Counted from the stretch's first letter, positions 28,450 through 37,493 are shown. The stretch: DNA of 48,132 nucleotides from Haemophilus sputorum CCUG 13788 (GCF_000238795.1 NZ_AFNK01000004.1:1-48132); one strand, 5' to 3'. The notes: generated by a model not told the origin, from the sequence alone. Numbers and translations: made by a program.

Positions 28450-30408
28450 CTATTGTGATGAATCTAAGTGAGATGCCCAACGGTGTTGCGGGTGATCGCC
28501 TACTTCTACTAACGGTAAGCGCTGTGCTGGGTTAGCATCAGGGCGGAGCGAACGACTTGCGAATCGGTCACCGCTTGCAAAATCAAATGGTGAAGGCACA
28601 CTGCCTGGAATTTGATATAAGCGTTTAGCACGTAATTCAGTTGAAAGCACAGAACCTAGTAAACCACGAGTATATTCATGCGTTGGGTTAGCAAGTAATG
28701 GCGTAGTCGGTGCTGCTTCCACAACTTGTCCTGCATACATTACCGTAATGTGGTGTGCAATTTGTGCAACTAATGCTAAATCATGACTAACGAATACCAT
28801 GGCAAAGCCAAGTTTTTCACGTAATTCATTCAGTAATTTAATCACTTCAGCTTGTACGGTCACATCTAATGCAGTGGTTGGTTCATCAGCAATGAGTAAT
28901 TTCGGTTCACGTGCGAGTGCCATTGCGATCAGAACACGTTGACGTTGACCACCTGAAAGTTCGTGAGGGTAACGATTTAGCGTTTTTTCTGGATCAAGTT
29001 TTACCCATTGCAACAAGGTTTCAGCACTTTGTTTACCGCCACGGCTAATGAGTTGCGCCATCTGATCTTTGATACGCATAGATGGGTTTAACGCACTTAA
29101 CGCATCTTGATAAATCATTGAAATTTCATGACCACGTAAAGCATTGAGATCAGGCGATTTCAATAAATCATGTTGTTTACCAGAGCGGTCGGTAAATAAG
29201 ATTTCCCCTGTGATTTTCGCTGTTTTTGGTAATAAGCCCATGATAGAGAATGCGGTGATAGATTTACCACAACCAGATTCACCCACCAAGCCCATTGTTT
29301 CACCTTCATGCACCTTAAAGCTAATGTTATCCACGAGTGGAATTTCGCCATAACGATTCGGGAAGCGAATAGAAAGATTTTTCACTTCAAGAATCACTTT
29401 TGCATTCGGATTAAGTGGCATACGGTCTGTACGGGCGGTCTCTTTTTCATGCAATTTTGCTAAATAGCGTTTGAGCGCTAAGGTTTCTGCCATGGCTTCT
29501 TGTACATCGGTCGCTAATGGTTTTGCCACATCTTCTTTACTTTGTGTTGAACGTTTGAGTTTTGGATTCACTAACGCATCCGTTAAACCTTCAGCCAAAA
29601 TGTTAAGCGCCAATACGGTAAGTAAGATCATGATTCCCGCGAAAGTCGTTGCCCACCAGAAACCGCTTAATACTAAGTTACGTCCTTCAGATAAGATGTT
29701 ACCCCAAGATGGGAATGGAGGTTGTACCCCTGCACCTAAGAAAGAAAGTGACGCTTCAAACACAATCGCATCTGCAACCATTACCGTTGCGAATACTAAT
29801 ACTGGCGCAGCCGTATTGCGAACAACGTGTTTGAGTAAAATATAGCTACGGCTACCACCTAAGACACGTTCAGCGCGCACATAGTCTTCTTCCCATTGTG
29901 AAACCACGTTTGCACGTACAACACGCGCTAATTGCGGGGTATAAACAATAGCAATGGTAATGATGATAACGGGCACAGAATTGCCGAATGTTGCAAGTAA
30001 CACTGCAGCTAATGCAATACCAGGGAATGCCATGAGAATATCCATCAAACGCATGATGATCTCATTGCCCCATTTATCAGCCGTTGCAGCTGTTGCACCT
30101 AAAATCCCACCAAAGAGAATGGCAAAACCAACTGCACCTAAACCGATAAAGAGAGAGGTTCTTGCCCCCCACACCATACGCGAGAAAATATCACGTCCTA
30201 AACGGTCTGTACCAAAGAGGAATTCACCACTTGGAGATTGTACCGGTCTAATCGTTTGTAATGGATCATAAGGGGCAACTAATGGTGCAAAAATTGCAAC
30301 TAATGCCACTAAGAGAATAAAAATTAAGGCGATTTTTGAGCTCGTCGATAACGCTTTAAATCTTGCACCGCCGGAGGCAAGGCGTTGAGCTAATCCTTGG
30401 CGAAACAT
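28450..30408 (-). CDS. satC: Sialic acid ABC transporter permease-ATPase fusion (SatC-like)
   Basis: 652 residues with two domains normally on separate polypeptides. Residues about 1-290 form a DppC/OppC-type permease: RLGRDIFSRMVWGARTSL, the EAA-like loop VLGGSRSYILLKHVVRNTA, several helices. Residues about 335-600 form an ATPase with Walker A GESGCGKS (about 375-382), Q-loop MIYQDA, signature LSGGQRQR and Walker B LLIADEPT, followed by the oligopeptide-type C-terminal extension (TRGLLGSVLS...). With SatD it makes a heterodimeric ATPase pair. The start ATG overlaps the satB stop (TAATG). The joined frame has no sign of an assembly error. Confidence 0.83.
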   Translation of the reverse strand: MFRQGLAQRLASGGARFKALSTSSKIALIFILLVALVAIFAPLVAPYDPLQTIRPVQSPSGEFLFGTDRLGRDIFSRMVWGARTSLFIGLGAVGFAILFGGILGATAATADKWGNEIIMRLMDILMAFPGIALAAVLLATFGNSVPVIIITIAIVYTPQLARVVRANVVSQWEEDYVRAERVLGGSRSYILLKHVVRNTAAPVLVFATVMVADAIVFEASLSFLGAGVQPPFPSWGNILSEGRNLVLSGFWWATTFAGIMILLTVLALNILAEGLTDALVNPKLKRSTQSKEDVAKPLATDVQEAMAETLALKRYLAKLHEKETARTDRMPLNPNAKVILEVKNLSIRFPNRYGEIPLVDNISFKVHEGETMGLVGESGCGKSITAFSIMGLLPKTAKITGEILFTDRSGKQHDLLKSPDLNALRGHEISMIYQDALSALNPSMRIKDQMAQLISRGGKQSAETLLQWVKLDPEKTLNRYPHELSGGQRQRVLIAMALAREPKLLIADEPTTALDVTVQAEVIKLLNELREKLGFAMVFVSHDLALVAQIAHHITVMYAGQVVEAAPTTPLLANPTHEYTRGLLGSVLSTELRAKRLYQIPGSVPSPFDFASGDRFASRSLRPDANPAQRLPLVEVGDHPQHRWASHLDSSQ

Positions 30409-31361
30409 TATAGACTCCGAATTTTTGGATTGATGAGCAAGTAAAGAATATCAACCACAATGTTGACTAACACGAAGGTAAAGGCAATAGTGAGTACCAC
30501 ACCTTGCACTAAATTTAAGTCGTGATTGACGATACCGTTGAAAATTAATTTTCCCATGCCCGGTAGGTCGAAAATTTGTTCGATAACTACCGCCCCACCG
30601 AGTAAATAACCCACGCGTAACCCCAATACGGTAACTGGCGTGATTAAGGCATTACGTAACACGTTATGACGAATAACAGTTGCATAAGGAACCCCATTAC
30701 CAATGGCAGTACGGACATAGTCTTTATCCATTTCTTCTACCATGGTAGTACGCACCACACGAATCAATGAAGCACAGACTGGCACAGCAAGAGCAAGTGA
30801 TGGAAGAATCATAGAACGCACATATTCATGCGGATCTTCGCTAAATGGGACAAAACCACCAGAAGGTAACCAGTCTAATTTCAATGAAAAGTATTGAATC
30901 AATAAAATACCGAGCCAAAAAGAGGGTGTCGCAACAGCTGCAACAGAGATAAAGCGAATAACTTGGTCAACCCAACGATCGCGGTAAAGTGCTGCGGTTA
31001 CGCCTAAGCTAAATGAAACGATAGCGGCTAAGAAAACCCCGATAAAGGTGAGTTGTAAAGTGAGCGGGAATGCTTTGGCAATCATATCCACAATCGGCTG
31101 TTCCGGTGGGGTTGTCATACCAAAATCAAGCACGAATAAATTGGCTAAGAAGCGGAAATATTGCACGATAACCGGATCGTTTAATCCATGTTGTTCGCGG
31201 TAAATTTCTTTCGCAGCTTCAGAGGCACTTTCGCCCAAGGCAATAGTTGCAGGATCGCCAGGGGTAAATTGTAAGACGATAAAGACAAGTGCACTCACGC
31301 CTAAAATCATGACTGGCAGAGCCATAAGCCGGCGCCAGAGTAGTTTAAGAATGATTTCCAT
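30408..31361 (-). CDS. satB: Sialic acid ABC transporter permease (SatB-like)
   Basis: DppB/OppB-type inner-membrane permease of 317 residues. Family features: MEIILKLLWRRLMALPVMILGVSALVFIVLQ in the first helix, FTPGDPATIALG, and a coupling motif near MDKDYVRTAIGNGVPYATVIRHNVLRNA, with about six membrane helices. The frame extends to 31469, but the ATG at 31361 matches the family start and has AAGGAG 6 nt upstream. It is separated from satA by 172 bp holding two hairpins, and overlaps satC. Confidence 0.83.
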   Translation of the reverse strand: MEIILKLLWRRLMALPVMILGVSALVFIVLQFTPGDPATIALGESASEAAKEIYREQHGLNDPVIVQYFRFLANLFVLDFGMTTPPEQPIVDMIAKAFPLTLQLTFIGVFLAAIVSFSLGVTAALYRDRWVDQVIRFISVAAVATPSFWLGILLIQYFSLKLDWLPSGGFVPFSEDPHEYVRSMILPSLALAVPVCASLIRVVRTTMVEEMDKDYVRTAIGNGVPYATVIRHNVLRNALITPVTVLGLRVGYLLGGAVVIEQIFDLPGMGKLIFNGIVNHDLNLVQGVVLTIAFTFVLVNIVVDILYLLINPKIRSL

Positions 31362-31440
31362 GAGATTCTCCTTAAAAAAGGAATTGAAATCCTGTTGAAT
31401 TATTATGGGTTGGAGCTGTAGGGTGTATGGATTATTTGAA

Positions 31441-31472
31441 AGTGTGTGTGAAATCGGTTTTCCACACACACT
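31441..31472 (-). repeat. Hairpin in the satA-satB intergenic region
   Basis: AGTGTGTGTG / CACACACACT is a perfect 10-bp stem with a 12-nt loop. It has no T run. In the mRNA it would lie between satA and satB and may stabilise the satA message or reduce read-through. Confidence 0.6.
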
Positions 31473-31481
31473 GCAATTTAG

Positions 31482-31527
31482 ACAAGCGGTCTAATTTGTA
31501 AATCATTTTGCAAAAATGACCGCTTGT
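31482..31527 (-). repeat. Inverted USS pair after satA
   Basis: ACAAGCGGTC at 31482 and GACCGCTTGT at 31518 are inverted cores separated by 26 nt containing TTTTGCAAAA. As RNA they form a 10-bp stem a few bases after the satA stop. There is no T run, so it is a partial terminator or stabilising structure at most. Confidence 0.65.
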
Positions 31528-31533
31528 TTGGCG

Positions 31534-33114
31534 TTATTTACGCCCTACGCCAAGGAACGAAAGTCCAGTCGTTGGAAGTGGTTGGAAATCGGTTAGGACT
31601 TTATCATTCCACGCGGTTGGCAATTTGCGATGCACAATCGGGTAAAGTGGCGCTTGTTCAGCAATGATATTGATTGCTTTTGTCCAAGCCTCTTTCGCAC
31701 CAGCTGGGTTTTTCACTGCTTCGTCTAAGAGTTTTTGCACTTCTGCATATTCTGGGGTATTTGCCCAACGGAAACGGCGTTTTGGCCATACATCACCACG
31801 GTACCACCAGCTTAATAATAAGTCTAAGTCGTTACCGAACACAGAAGGGTCACCTGGGGCGATAACAACATCAAAGTTACCGGTATCAACGTGTGAACCG
31901 TAAAGTGCACCAGATTGTAAGTGTTGTAAGCTGACTTTCACACCTTTAAGGCTATTCCAAGATTCTAAAATCAATGGCGCACATTCTTTCACCCAGCTGT
32001 GATCTGTGGTAAGCAATTCAAATTTAAGCTCAGTTAAACCTGCTTCGGCTAATAACGCTTCTGCTTTCGCTTTATCGAAGGTGTAATCAGTCGTTGCTTT
32101 CACATAGTCTGGGTGTGTGGTTTGCACATAAGAACTTGCTGTTTGTGCGTTACCTAAGAAAACAACATCAATGAGTTTTTGTGTATCAATGGCATAGTGT
32201 AATGCTTGGCGTACTTTCGGATTGTTAAACGGTGCTTTTTCACAGTTAAACATTAAGAAGAGTAAACCGAAAGATTGTACTGATTCTACTTTGCCTTTGC
32301 GTTTTAAGCGTTCTGAATCTAAATAAGGAACAGATTCAATTGCTTGTACACGTCCAGATTCTTGCGCAGTAACACGAGCTGCATCATCTGAAAGTAAGAA
32401 CCAAGTCATTTTAGAAACTAATGCAGGGTATGCGCCATTGTAACCATCGAACCCTTCAAACACGATACGGTCATCTTTGGTTGCAGAAACAAATTTATAA
32501 GGGCCTGAACCGATAGGTTTAGCATCGAATGCCGCTTGACCTGCTTCTACAGCATGTTTTGGTACAATTTTTACAATAGTTAAACGTTCTTTAAACAGAG
32601 CAAATGGATATTTTAATTTGAACTCCACGACTTTATCGTCTAACGCTTTTACTGATTCAATAAACGGAATAAATTGAGCGAATAATGAGGCTTTCGCTGG
32701 ATCTAATACACGTTCGAAGGAATAGACCACATCCTCGGTGGTTACAGGTGTGCCATCGTGGAATTTAGCCCCTTCTCTTAAGGTAATGTGATAAGTCGTT
32801 TCATCTTTTTGTTCAGGCTCTTTTGCTGCTAACGCTAAATAAGGTTGGCGAGTTGCTGGATGTAAATCAACTAAACCTTCAAAAATATGCAAGTTTGCAG
32901 CCATAGAAGAAGCACCACTTGAGGTAAGCGGGTCAAAACCGGTTGAAATCGGATAAGCGATCCCTGCTTCAATTGTGGAACCAGCAGCTGGTGCAGCAAA
33001 GGCTTTATTCGTAAATGTGCCTAAAGTGCTACTAAAGGCAAAACCTGCGCCCACACCTGCTAATAATTTCATGAAGTGGCGACGAGATGGGTTGAGTTCA
33101 AATTGAGTACCCAT
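31534..33114 (-). CDS. satA: Sialic acid ABC transporter substrate-binding protein (SatA-like)
   Basis: Periplasmic binding protein of the DppA/OppA-like cluster (SBP_bac_5), 526 residues. Typical family segments: [56 protein letters not shown] and [14 protein letters not shown]. The N-terminus holds a twin-arginine signal S-R-R-H-F-M-K followed by a moderately hydrophobic [13 protein letters not shown] and an AFA-A cleavage site, suggesting Tat export. The frame reaches 33186, but [14 protein letters not shown] at 33114 has AAGGAG 7 nt upstream. Specificity for sialic acid is inferred from divergence with the nan operon and resemblance to H. ducreyi SatABCD. Confidence 0.8.
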   Translation of the reverse strand: MGTQFELNPSRRHFMKLLAGVGAGFAFSSTLGTFTNKAFAAPAAGSTIEAGIAYPISTGFDPLTSSGASSMAANLHIFEGLVDLHPATRQPYLALAAKEPEQKDETTYHITLREGAKFHDGTPVTTEDVVYSFERVLDPAKASLFAQFIPFIESVKALDDKVVEFKLKYPFALFKERLTIVKIVPKHAVEAGQAAFDAKPIGSGPYKFVSATKDDRIVFEGFDGYNGAYPALVSKMTWFLLSDDAARVTAQESGRVQAIESVPYLDSERLKRKGKVESVQSFGLLFLMFNCEKAPFNNPKVRQALHYAIDTQKLIDVVFLGNAQTASSYVQTTHPDYVKATTDYTFDKAKAEALLAEAGLTELKFELLTTDHSWVKECAPLILESWNSLKGVKVSLQHLQSGALYGSHVDTGNFDVVIAPGDPSVFGNDLDLLLSWWYRGDVWPKRRFRWANTPEYAEVQKLLDEAVKNPAGAKEAWTKAINIIAEQAPLYPIVHRKLPTAWNDKVLTDFQPLPTTGLSFLGVGRK

Positions 33115-33159
33115 AATATGCTCCTTAAATAAGAGAATATGAAAGATAAGAGAGTAATA

Positions 33160-33172
33160 AGAGCAATGCTCT
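33160..33172. promoter_or_regulatory. 13-bp palindrome near the sat transcription start
   Basis: AGAGCAATGCTCT is a perfect palindrome around a central A, located just downstream of the predicted sat start. It could be an operator or a leader hairpin. Confidence 0.45.
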
Positions 33173-33181
33173 GTTGTGCGT

Positions 33182-33211
33182 ATCATACTCTGCTTGTTTT
33201 AAATTTAGCAA
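33182..33211 (-). promoter_or_regulatory. Predicted promoter of satABCD
   Basis: On the minus strand -35 TTGCTA (33206-33211) and -10 TATGAT (33182-33187) are spaced by 18 nt. The expected start near 33175 leaves a leader of about 60 nt. Confidence 0.5.
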
Positions 33212-33234
33212 TCTGTTTTGGAGTTTTATTTCAA

Positions 33235-33256
33235 AAATGAGATCGACATCACAAAT
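33235..33256. promoter_or_regulatory. CRP-binding site shared by the sat and nan operons
   Basis: TGAGA-TCGACA-TCACA, flanked by AAA and AAT, closely matches CRP consensus. Its centre (33245.5) lies about 60 bp upstream of the predicted nan start and about 70 bp from the predicted sat start, both compatible with class I activation. Confidence 0.7.
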
Positions 33257-33270
33257 TTATAAAAAAAAGA

Positions 33271-33285
33271 TGAAGTAATACTTCA
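33271..33285. promoter_or_regulatory. Perfect 15-bp palindrome, candidate sialic acid repressor operator
   Basis: TGAAGTAATACTTCA has 7-bp arms around a central A and ends 7 bp before the nan -10 box, overlapping the -35 region. The form TGAA...TTCA recalls operators of RpiR-family regulators such as SiaR/MurR; no regulator gene is in the window, so the ligand is inferred. Confidence 0.55.
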
Positions 33286-33292
33286 AAGTAGC

Positions 33293-33298
33293 TATAAT
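33293..33298 (+). promoter_or_regulatory. -10 box of the nan operon
   Basis: Perfect TATAAT 28 bp before the first start codon; no good -35 hexamer, consistent with CRP activation from the upstream site. Confidence 0.6.
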
Positions 33299-33326
33299 CA
33301 GCCCACAAATTTGAATGGAGGCTATC

Positions 33327-33920
33327 ATGCTGACAGATCAAGACATTTATTCACGCTATGTTGAAAAAAAAGCAGAGTTTGAGAAAATGGCCCCAATTAC
33401 CTTAATCGGGCATTCATTGTTTGATATGTGGCAAAACATCGAACCAGAATGCTGCTTAAAAGGTAAAGCGGTTGCAAACTTAGGCATTAGTGGGGTAAGT
33501 ACTCGGCAGTATTTAGATGTGATTGCCAAAGAAAAACGGATTACTCATTTGGGTAAAACGGTATTTATCTTTTTAGGTGTAAACGATATTGTCAAAGAGC
33601 CTGATTATTCTCCGGCTAAAGTGTTGGATTGGATTTTGCAAATTTTGACAGAAATTCGACCGCTTGCAGCCCCTCAAACTCACTATTTTTTGCTTGAAGC
33701 CACACCAGTGAATCAAATCTCAACGGTAACAAATGTGCAAATCATTCACTTAAATACTTATTTACGTGAGCATTGTCCAGAGATGATGACCTTTGTGCCA
33801 ACCTATCAGGCATTCTTGGATGAAAACGGCAATTTGGATGCCACACTTAGCATAGATGGCTTGCATTTTAATGCAGCAGGGTATGCTCGACTAACAAAAA
33901 TTCTTGAAAATTATTTATAG
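33327..33920 (+). CDS. SGNH/GDSL-family hydrolase, candidate sialate O-acetylesterase
   Basis: 197-residue cytoplasmic protein (no signal peptide) with all four SGNH blocks: [13 protein letters not shown] with Ser30 (His replaces the usual Asp of GDS), [21 protein letters not shown] with N86, and V IDGLHFN with D177 and H180. The family deacylates esters and carbohydrates. Being first in the nan operon, 8 bp before nanE and behind its CRP/operator region, it is a plausible esterase removing O-acetyl groups from imported sialic acid, analogous in role to NanS; this is inference. The ATG at 33327 has TGGAGG 6 nt upstream; an earlier in-frame ATG at 33315 overlaps that site. Confidence 0.75.
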   Translation: MLTDQDIYSRYVEKKAEFEKMAPITLIGHSLFDMWQNIEPECCLKGKAVANLGISGVSTRQYLDVIAKEKRITHLGKTVFIFLGVNDIVKEPDYSPAKVLDWILQILTEIRPLAAPQTHYFLLEATPVNQISTVTNVQIIHLNTYLREHCPEMMTFVPTYQAFLDENGNLDATLSIDGLHFNAAGYARLTKILENYL

Positions 33921-33928
33921 GAGGCGAT

Positions 33929-34615
33929 ATGTCTGAGTTAAATCGCAGTGCGCTTAAACAGATTGAGCATGGATTGATAGCATCCTGCCAACCAGTAGAT
34001 AATGGTCCGATGGACGATCCATCCATTGTTGCAGCGATGGCTGCAGCTTCCGTGGCTGGTGGTGCTGCCGGTATTCGAATTGAAGGTGTTGAGAACTTAA
34101 AGGCTGCTCGAGCAGCGGTTAAGGTGCCAATTATCGGTATTGTTAAGCGAGATTTACCTGATAGTCCTATTCGCATTACGCCATTTTTAGAAGATATTGA
34201 TGCATTAGCGAAAGCGGGCGCAGATATTATTGCAGTCGATGGTACAGATCGAATTCGCCCTGTTGATTTACCAACGGCGGTTAAACGTATCCATGACAAC
34301 GGCTGTTTAGCAATGGCGGATTGCTCAAATTTAAGTGAAGGGCTTTATTGCCAACAACTTGGTTTTGATATTATCGGCAGCACAATGTCAGGTTATACTG
34401 GAGGAGAAATTCCTGCTGAACCAGATTATCAACTGGTGAAAGATCTCAAAGCAGCAGGCTGTTTTGTTATGGCAGAAGGGCGGTACAATACGCCAGAGCT
34501 TGCCAAAACCGCGATTGAAATTGGTGCTGATGCAGTGACTGTCGGTTCAGCCTTAACCCGTTTAGAACATATTGTTTCTTGGTTTGTGAAAGCCATTCAC
34601 TCGGCGAAAGCTTAA
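33929..34615 (+). CDS. nanE: N-acetylmannosamine-6-phosphate 2-epimerase
   Basis: TIM-barrel enzyme turning ManNAc-6-P into GlcNAc-6-P, the third step of sialic acid catabolism. 228 residues. Family motifs: [16 protein letters not shown] at the N-terminus, [23 protein letters not shown] with catalytic Lys, [12 protein letters not shown], and the C-terminal [13 protein letters not shown] phosphate loop. AGGAGG is 5 nt upstream. Sits 8 bp after the SGNH gene and 9 bp before nanK, clearly co-transcribed. Confidence 0.95.
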   Translation: MSELNRSALKQIEHGLIASCQPVDNGPMDDPSIVAAMAAASVAGGAAGIRIEGVENLKAARAAVKVPIIGIVKRDLPDSPIRITPFLEDIDALAKAGADIIAVDGTDRIRPVDLPTAVKRIHDNGCLAMADCSNLSEGLYCQQLGFDIIGSTMSGYTGGEIPAEPDYQLVKDLKAAGCFVMAEGRYNTPELAKTAIEIGADAVTVGSALTRLEHIVSWFVKAIHSAKA

Positions 34616-34624
34616 GGAGAGCTT

Positions 34625-35497
34625 ATGCGTTGTCTAGCCATTGATATTGGAGGCACGAAAATCGCCAGCGCTTTGGTAGAAAATAATCAATTAAGCGATC
34701 GATTACAAATTCGAACGCCACAAGCTGAAGGCGCACAAGCGATGCATCAAGCTTTAGCTGAGTTAGTAGCGCATTATCAAGGTCAGTTTGATGCCATTAG
34801 TGTGGCTTCTACTGGGATTATTAACCAAGGTGTTTTAACGGCGCTCAATCCAAAAAATTTAGGTGGGTTGGCAGAGTTTCCATTAAAAGAGAGTTTTGCG
34901 CGCCATACCGATAAACCTATTTTCTTACTCAATGACGTACAAGCAGCAGCTTGTGCAGAGTATCAACATGAAGACAAAGCATTAGTTCAAAATTTTGTCT
35001 TTATTACGGTTTCCACTGGCGTAGGTGGCGGCATTATTCAACAAGGAAAATTGTTGTGTGAACCTCGTGGAATTGCGGGGCATATCGGGCATACCTTGGC
35101 AGATCCTAACGGCTCAGTATGTGGTTGTGGCAGACGCGGATGTGTAGAAGCCATCGCTTCAGGTCGTGCAATTGAAGCGGTTTCTAGCCAATGGGAGAAA
35201 CCATGTAGCCCGAAAGAGGTGTTTGAGCGCTACCATGAAAACGATCCACAATCGGTCGAATTAGTTGAAAGATCTGCAAAAGCGATTGCTAATTTAATTG
35301 CAGATTTAGTGATTGGTTTAGATACACAAAAAGTGGTGTTAGGTGGCAGTGTAGGTTTAGCTAAAGGCTATTTAGCTTGTGTGACACGGCATTTAAATGC
35401 AATGCCACATTTTTATCAATGTGATTTGACAGCTGCTCAATATGGTGGTGATGCTGGTTTAATCGGCGCTGCTGCATGGGCAGAACAACAAATTTAA
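34625..35497 (+). CDS. nanK: N-acetylmannosamine kinase
   Basis: ROK-family sugar kinase that phosphorylates ManNAc at O6 with ATP. 290 residues. Phosphate-1 motif is AIDIGGTKIASALV at the N-terminus; catalytic Asp is in LLNDVQAAACAEY; ISTGVGGGII-like VSTGVGGGIIQQGKLL follows; the zinc-binding signature is CGCGRRGCVEAIASG with His in IAGHIGH. AAGGAG lies 6 nt upstream. In this operon it acts between NanA and NanE. Confidence 0.95.
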   Translation: MRCLAIDIGGTKIASALVENNQLSDRLQIRTPQAEGAQAMHQALAELVAHYQGQFDAISVASTGIINQGVLTALNPKNLGGLAEFPLKESFARHTDKPIFLLNDVQAAACAEYQHEDKALVQNFVFITVSTGVGGGIIQQGKLLCEPRGIAGHIGHTLADPNGSVCGCGRRGCVEAIASGRAIEAVSSQWEKPCSPKEVFERYHENDPQSVELVERSAKAIANLIADLVIGLDTQKVVLGGSVGLAKGYLACVTRHLNAMPHFYQCDLTAAQYGGDAGLIGAAAWAEQQI

Positions 35498-35526
35498 TTT
35501 AATTCGTTTCAAATAAGGAATACAAA

Positions 35527-36408
35527 ATGAAAAATTTAAAAGGTATCTTCAGTGCATTATTAGTTTCATTTAATGAAGATGGCTCTATCAACGAAAAAGG
35601 CTTACGCCAAATTATTCGCCATAATATTGATAAAATGAAAGTAGATGGCTTATATGTTGGTGGTTCAACGGGTGAAAACTTTATGCTTTCAACTGCTGAG
35701 AAAAAAGAAATTTTCCGCATCGCAAAAGATGAAGCAAAAGATGAAATTGCATTAATTGCTCAAGTTGGTAGTGTTAATTTACAAGAAGCGGTAGAGCTTG
35801 GTAAATATGCAACAGAATTAGGTTATGACAGCTTATCTGCGGTTACACCGTTCTACTACAAATTTAGCTTTGCTGAAATCAAACACTACTACGATACCAT
35901 TATTGCAGAAACTGGTAACAATATGATTGTGTATTCAATTCCGTTCTTAACAGGCGTTAATATTGGGGTTGAGCAATTTGGTGAGCTTTACCAAAACCCG
36001 AAAATCTTAGGGGTAAAATTCACAGCAGGTGATTTTTATTTATTAGAACGTTTGAAAAAAGCATATCCAAACCATTTAATTTGGGCTGGTTTCGATGAAA
36101 TGATGTTACCAGCGGCAGCTTTAGGAGTAGATGGCGCTATTGGTTCAACCTTTAACGTTAACGGTATTCGCGCGCGTCAAATTTTTGAATTAACCCAACA
36201 AGGTAAATTAGCTGAAGCGCTTGCAGTACAACATGTCACCAACGATTTAATTGAAGGTATTTTAGCAAATGGCTTATATCTCACCATTAAAGAAATCTTA
36301 AAATGCCAAGGCGTTGATGCAGGCTACTGCCGTGAGCCAATGACCGCGAAAGCAACTGCGAAACAATTAGAAGTTGCTAAAGGCTTATATGAGAAATTTA
36401 TTGCTTAA
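35527..36408 (+). CDS. nanA: N-acetylneuraminate lyase
   Basis: Class I aldolase that cleaves N-acetylneuraminate to ManNAc and pyruvate, the committing step of sialic acid use. 293 residues and very close to the H. influenzae enzyme. The Schiff-base Lys is K164 in [12 protein letters not shown]; catalytic Tyr is in [11 protein letters not shown]; the pyruvate carboxylate loop is [17 protein letters not shown] is 7-8 nt upstream. Preceded by nanK with a 29-bp gap. Confidence 0.97.
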   Translation: MKNLKGIFSALLVSFNEDGSINEKGLRQIIRHNIDKMKVDGLYVGGSTGENFMLSTAEKKEIFRIAKDEAKDEIALIAQVGSVNLQEAVELGKYATELGYDSLSAVTPFYYKFSFAEIKHYYDTIIAETGNNMIVYSIPFLTGVNIGVEQFGELYQNPKILGVKFTAGDFYLLERLKKAYPNHLIWAGFDEMMLPAAALGVDGAIGSTFNVNGIRARQIFELTQQGKLAEALAVQHVTNDLIEGILANGLYLTIKEILKCQGVDAGYCREPMTAKATAKQLEVAKGLYEKFIA

Positions 36409-36430
36409 TTGCAAAGTAATAGAAAAATAA

Positions 36431-36440
36431 GACCGCTTGC
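36431..36440 (-). repeat. USS-like core between nanA and nagB
   Basis: GACCGCTTGC on the plus strand, a one-base variant of the core. Confidence 0.55.
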
Positions 36441-36478
36441 GGTGATAAAAACTTAAATTTCACTTAGGTTTGAATTGT

Positions 36479-36498
36479 CCCCTCTTATGAAAGAGGGG
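36479..36498 (+). repeat. Hairpin between nanA and nagB
   Basis: CCCCTCTT / AAGAGGGG, an 8-bp stem with a 4-nt loop and no T run. It may lower expression of nagB relative to nanA or protect the upstream mRNA end. The 124-bp gap could also hold a separate nagB promoter, but no good one was seen. Confidence 0.55.
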
Positions 36499-36532
36499 GC
36501 AATAATAAGCTATCTTAACAAAAGGAATTTTT

Positions 36533-37327
36533 ATGCGTCTTGTTCCCCTAGATACGGCAAATGATGTTGCAGTGTGGTCAGCACGCTATATTGCCAATAA
36601 AATCAATGCTTTCCAGCCGACAGCGGATAAGCCTTTCGTTTTGGGATTACCAACTGGCGGTACTCCGCTTAAAACTTATCAAGAATTGATCAAACTCTAT
36701 CAACAAGGCGTGGTGAGTTTTAAGCATGTAGTGACTTTTAACATGGATGAGTATGTAGGGCTTCCGGCAGAGCATCCTGAAAGTTATCACACCTTTATGC
36801 ACAAAAACTTCTTTAGCCATATTGATATTCCATCAGAAAACATCAATTTGCTTGATGGTATGGCAGAAGATTTAACCGCAGAATGTGCCCGTTATGAAGA
36901 GAAAATTCAGTCTTATGGCAAAATTAATCTCTTTATGGGTGGCGTTGGCGTAGATGGTCATGTGGCATTTAATGAGCCGGGTTCTTCATTAAGTTCTCGC
37001 ACCCGTATAAAAACATTGACGGAAGACACGATCATTGCAAACTCGCGTTTCTTTAATAACGATGTTAATCAAGTGCCGCAATTTGCGCTAACCGTTGGTG
37101 TTGGGACTTTGCTTGATGCTGAAGAAGTATTGATTTTGGTCACAGGATACAACAAGGCTTTAGCACTGCAAGCTTGCGTAGAAGGTGCTATTAACCATAT
37201 GTGGACAATTTCTGCGCTACAAATGCATAAGCACGCATTAGTTGTTTGTGATGAGCCAGCCACACAAGAGCTTAAAGTGAAAACAATCAAATACTTCAAA
37301 CAACTTGAATTGCATGTTGCTCGTTAA
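36533..37327 (+). CDS. nagB: Glucosamine-6-phosphate deaminase
   Basis: Converts glucosamine-6-P to fructose-6-P and ammonia, joining amino-sugar and sialic acid catabolism to glycolysis. 264 residues, like H. influenzae NagB. Motifs: [14 protein letters not shown] phosphate loop, TFNMDEYVG with catalytic Asp72, and [17 protein letters not shown] with the active-site D141/H143. AAAGGAA precedes the start. It ends the nan cluster at a strong terminator. The usual partner nagA is not adjacent. Confidence 0.96.
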   Translation: MRLVPLDTANDVAVWSARYIANKINAFQPTADKPFVLGLPTGGTPLKTYQELIKLYQQGVVSFKHVVTFNMDEYVGLPAEHPESYHTFMHKNFFSHIDIPSENINLLDGMAEDLTAECARYEEKIQSYGKINLFMGGVGVDGHVAFNEPGSSLSSRTRIKTLTEDTIIANSRFFNNDVNQVPQFALTVGVGTLLDAEEVLILVTGYNKALALQACVEGAINHMWTISALQMHKHALVVCDEPATQELKVKTIKYFKQLELHVAR

Positions 37328-37377
37328 GATAGCACAACAAATTTAGTGGTATCTTATTAAGATAAGAAAACGGAAAA

Positions 37378-37443
37378 ACAAGCGGTCTATTTCACTTCAT
37401 TTTTTGCAAAAATGGAGGAGAAATCGACCGCTTGTTGTTTTTT
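37378..37443 (+). terminator. USS-pair terminator after nagB
   Basis: ACAAGCGGTC (37378) and GACCGCTTGT (37426) are inverted and followed by TGTTTTTT. The 38-nt loop contains TTTTTTGCAAAAA. Two uptake signals thus serve as a terminator. Confidence 0.75.
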
Positions 37444-37459
37444 AAGAAACTTTTTGGCG

Positions 37460-37465
37460 TATAAT
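37460..37465 (+). promoter_or_regulatory. Possible -10 box upstream of pckA
   Basis: Perfect TATAAT about 93 bp before pckA, preceded by GGCG; no clear -35. A second promoter nearer the gene is possible because the CRP-like site lies downstream of this one. Confidence 0.4.
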
Positions 37466-37471
37466 TTCTCA

Positions 37472-37493
37472 AAATGTGATGCAGTTGGCATTT
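37472..37493 (+). promoter_or_regulatory. CRP-like site upstream of pckA
   Basis: AAATGTGA-TGCAGT-TGGCATTT has a perfect left half-site and a partial right half. It would fit class II activation of a start near 37522-37524. Catabolite control of pckA is plausible physiologically. Confidence 0.45.

Noticed and set aside
28450-30408. satC fusion as a possible assembly error or missing stop
   Set aside because: The joint is an open, well-spaced linker with normal composition, and both domains are complete. Fusion is the simpler reading.
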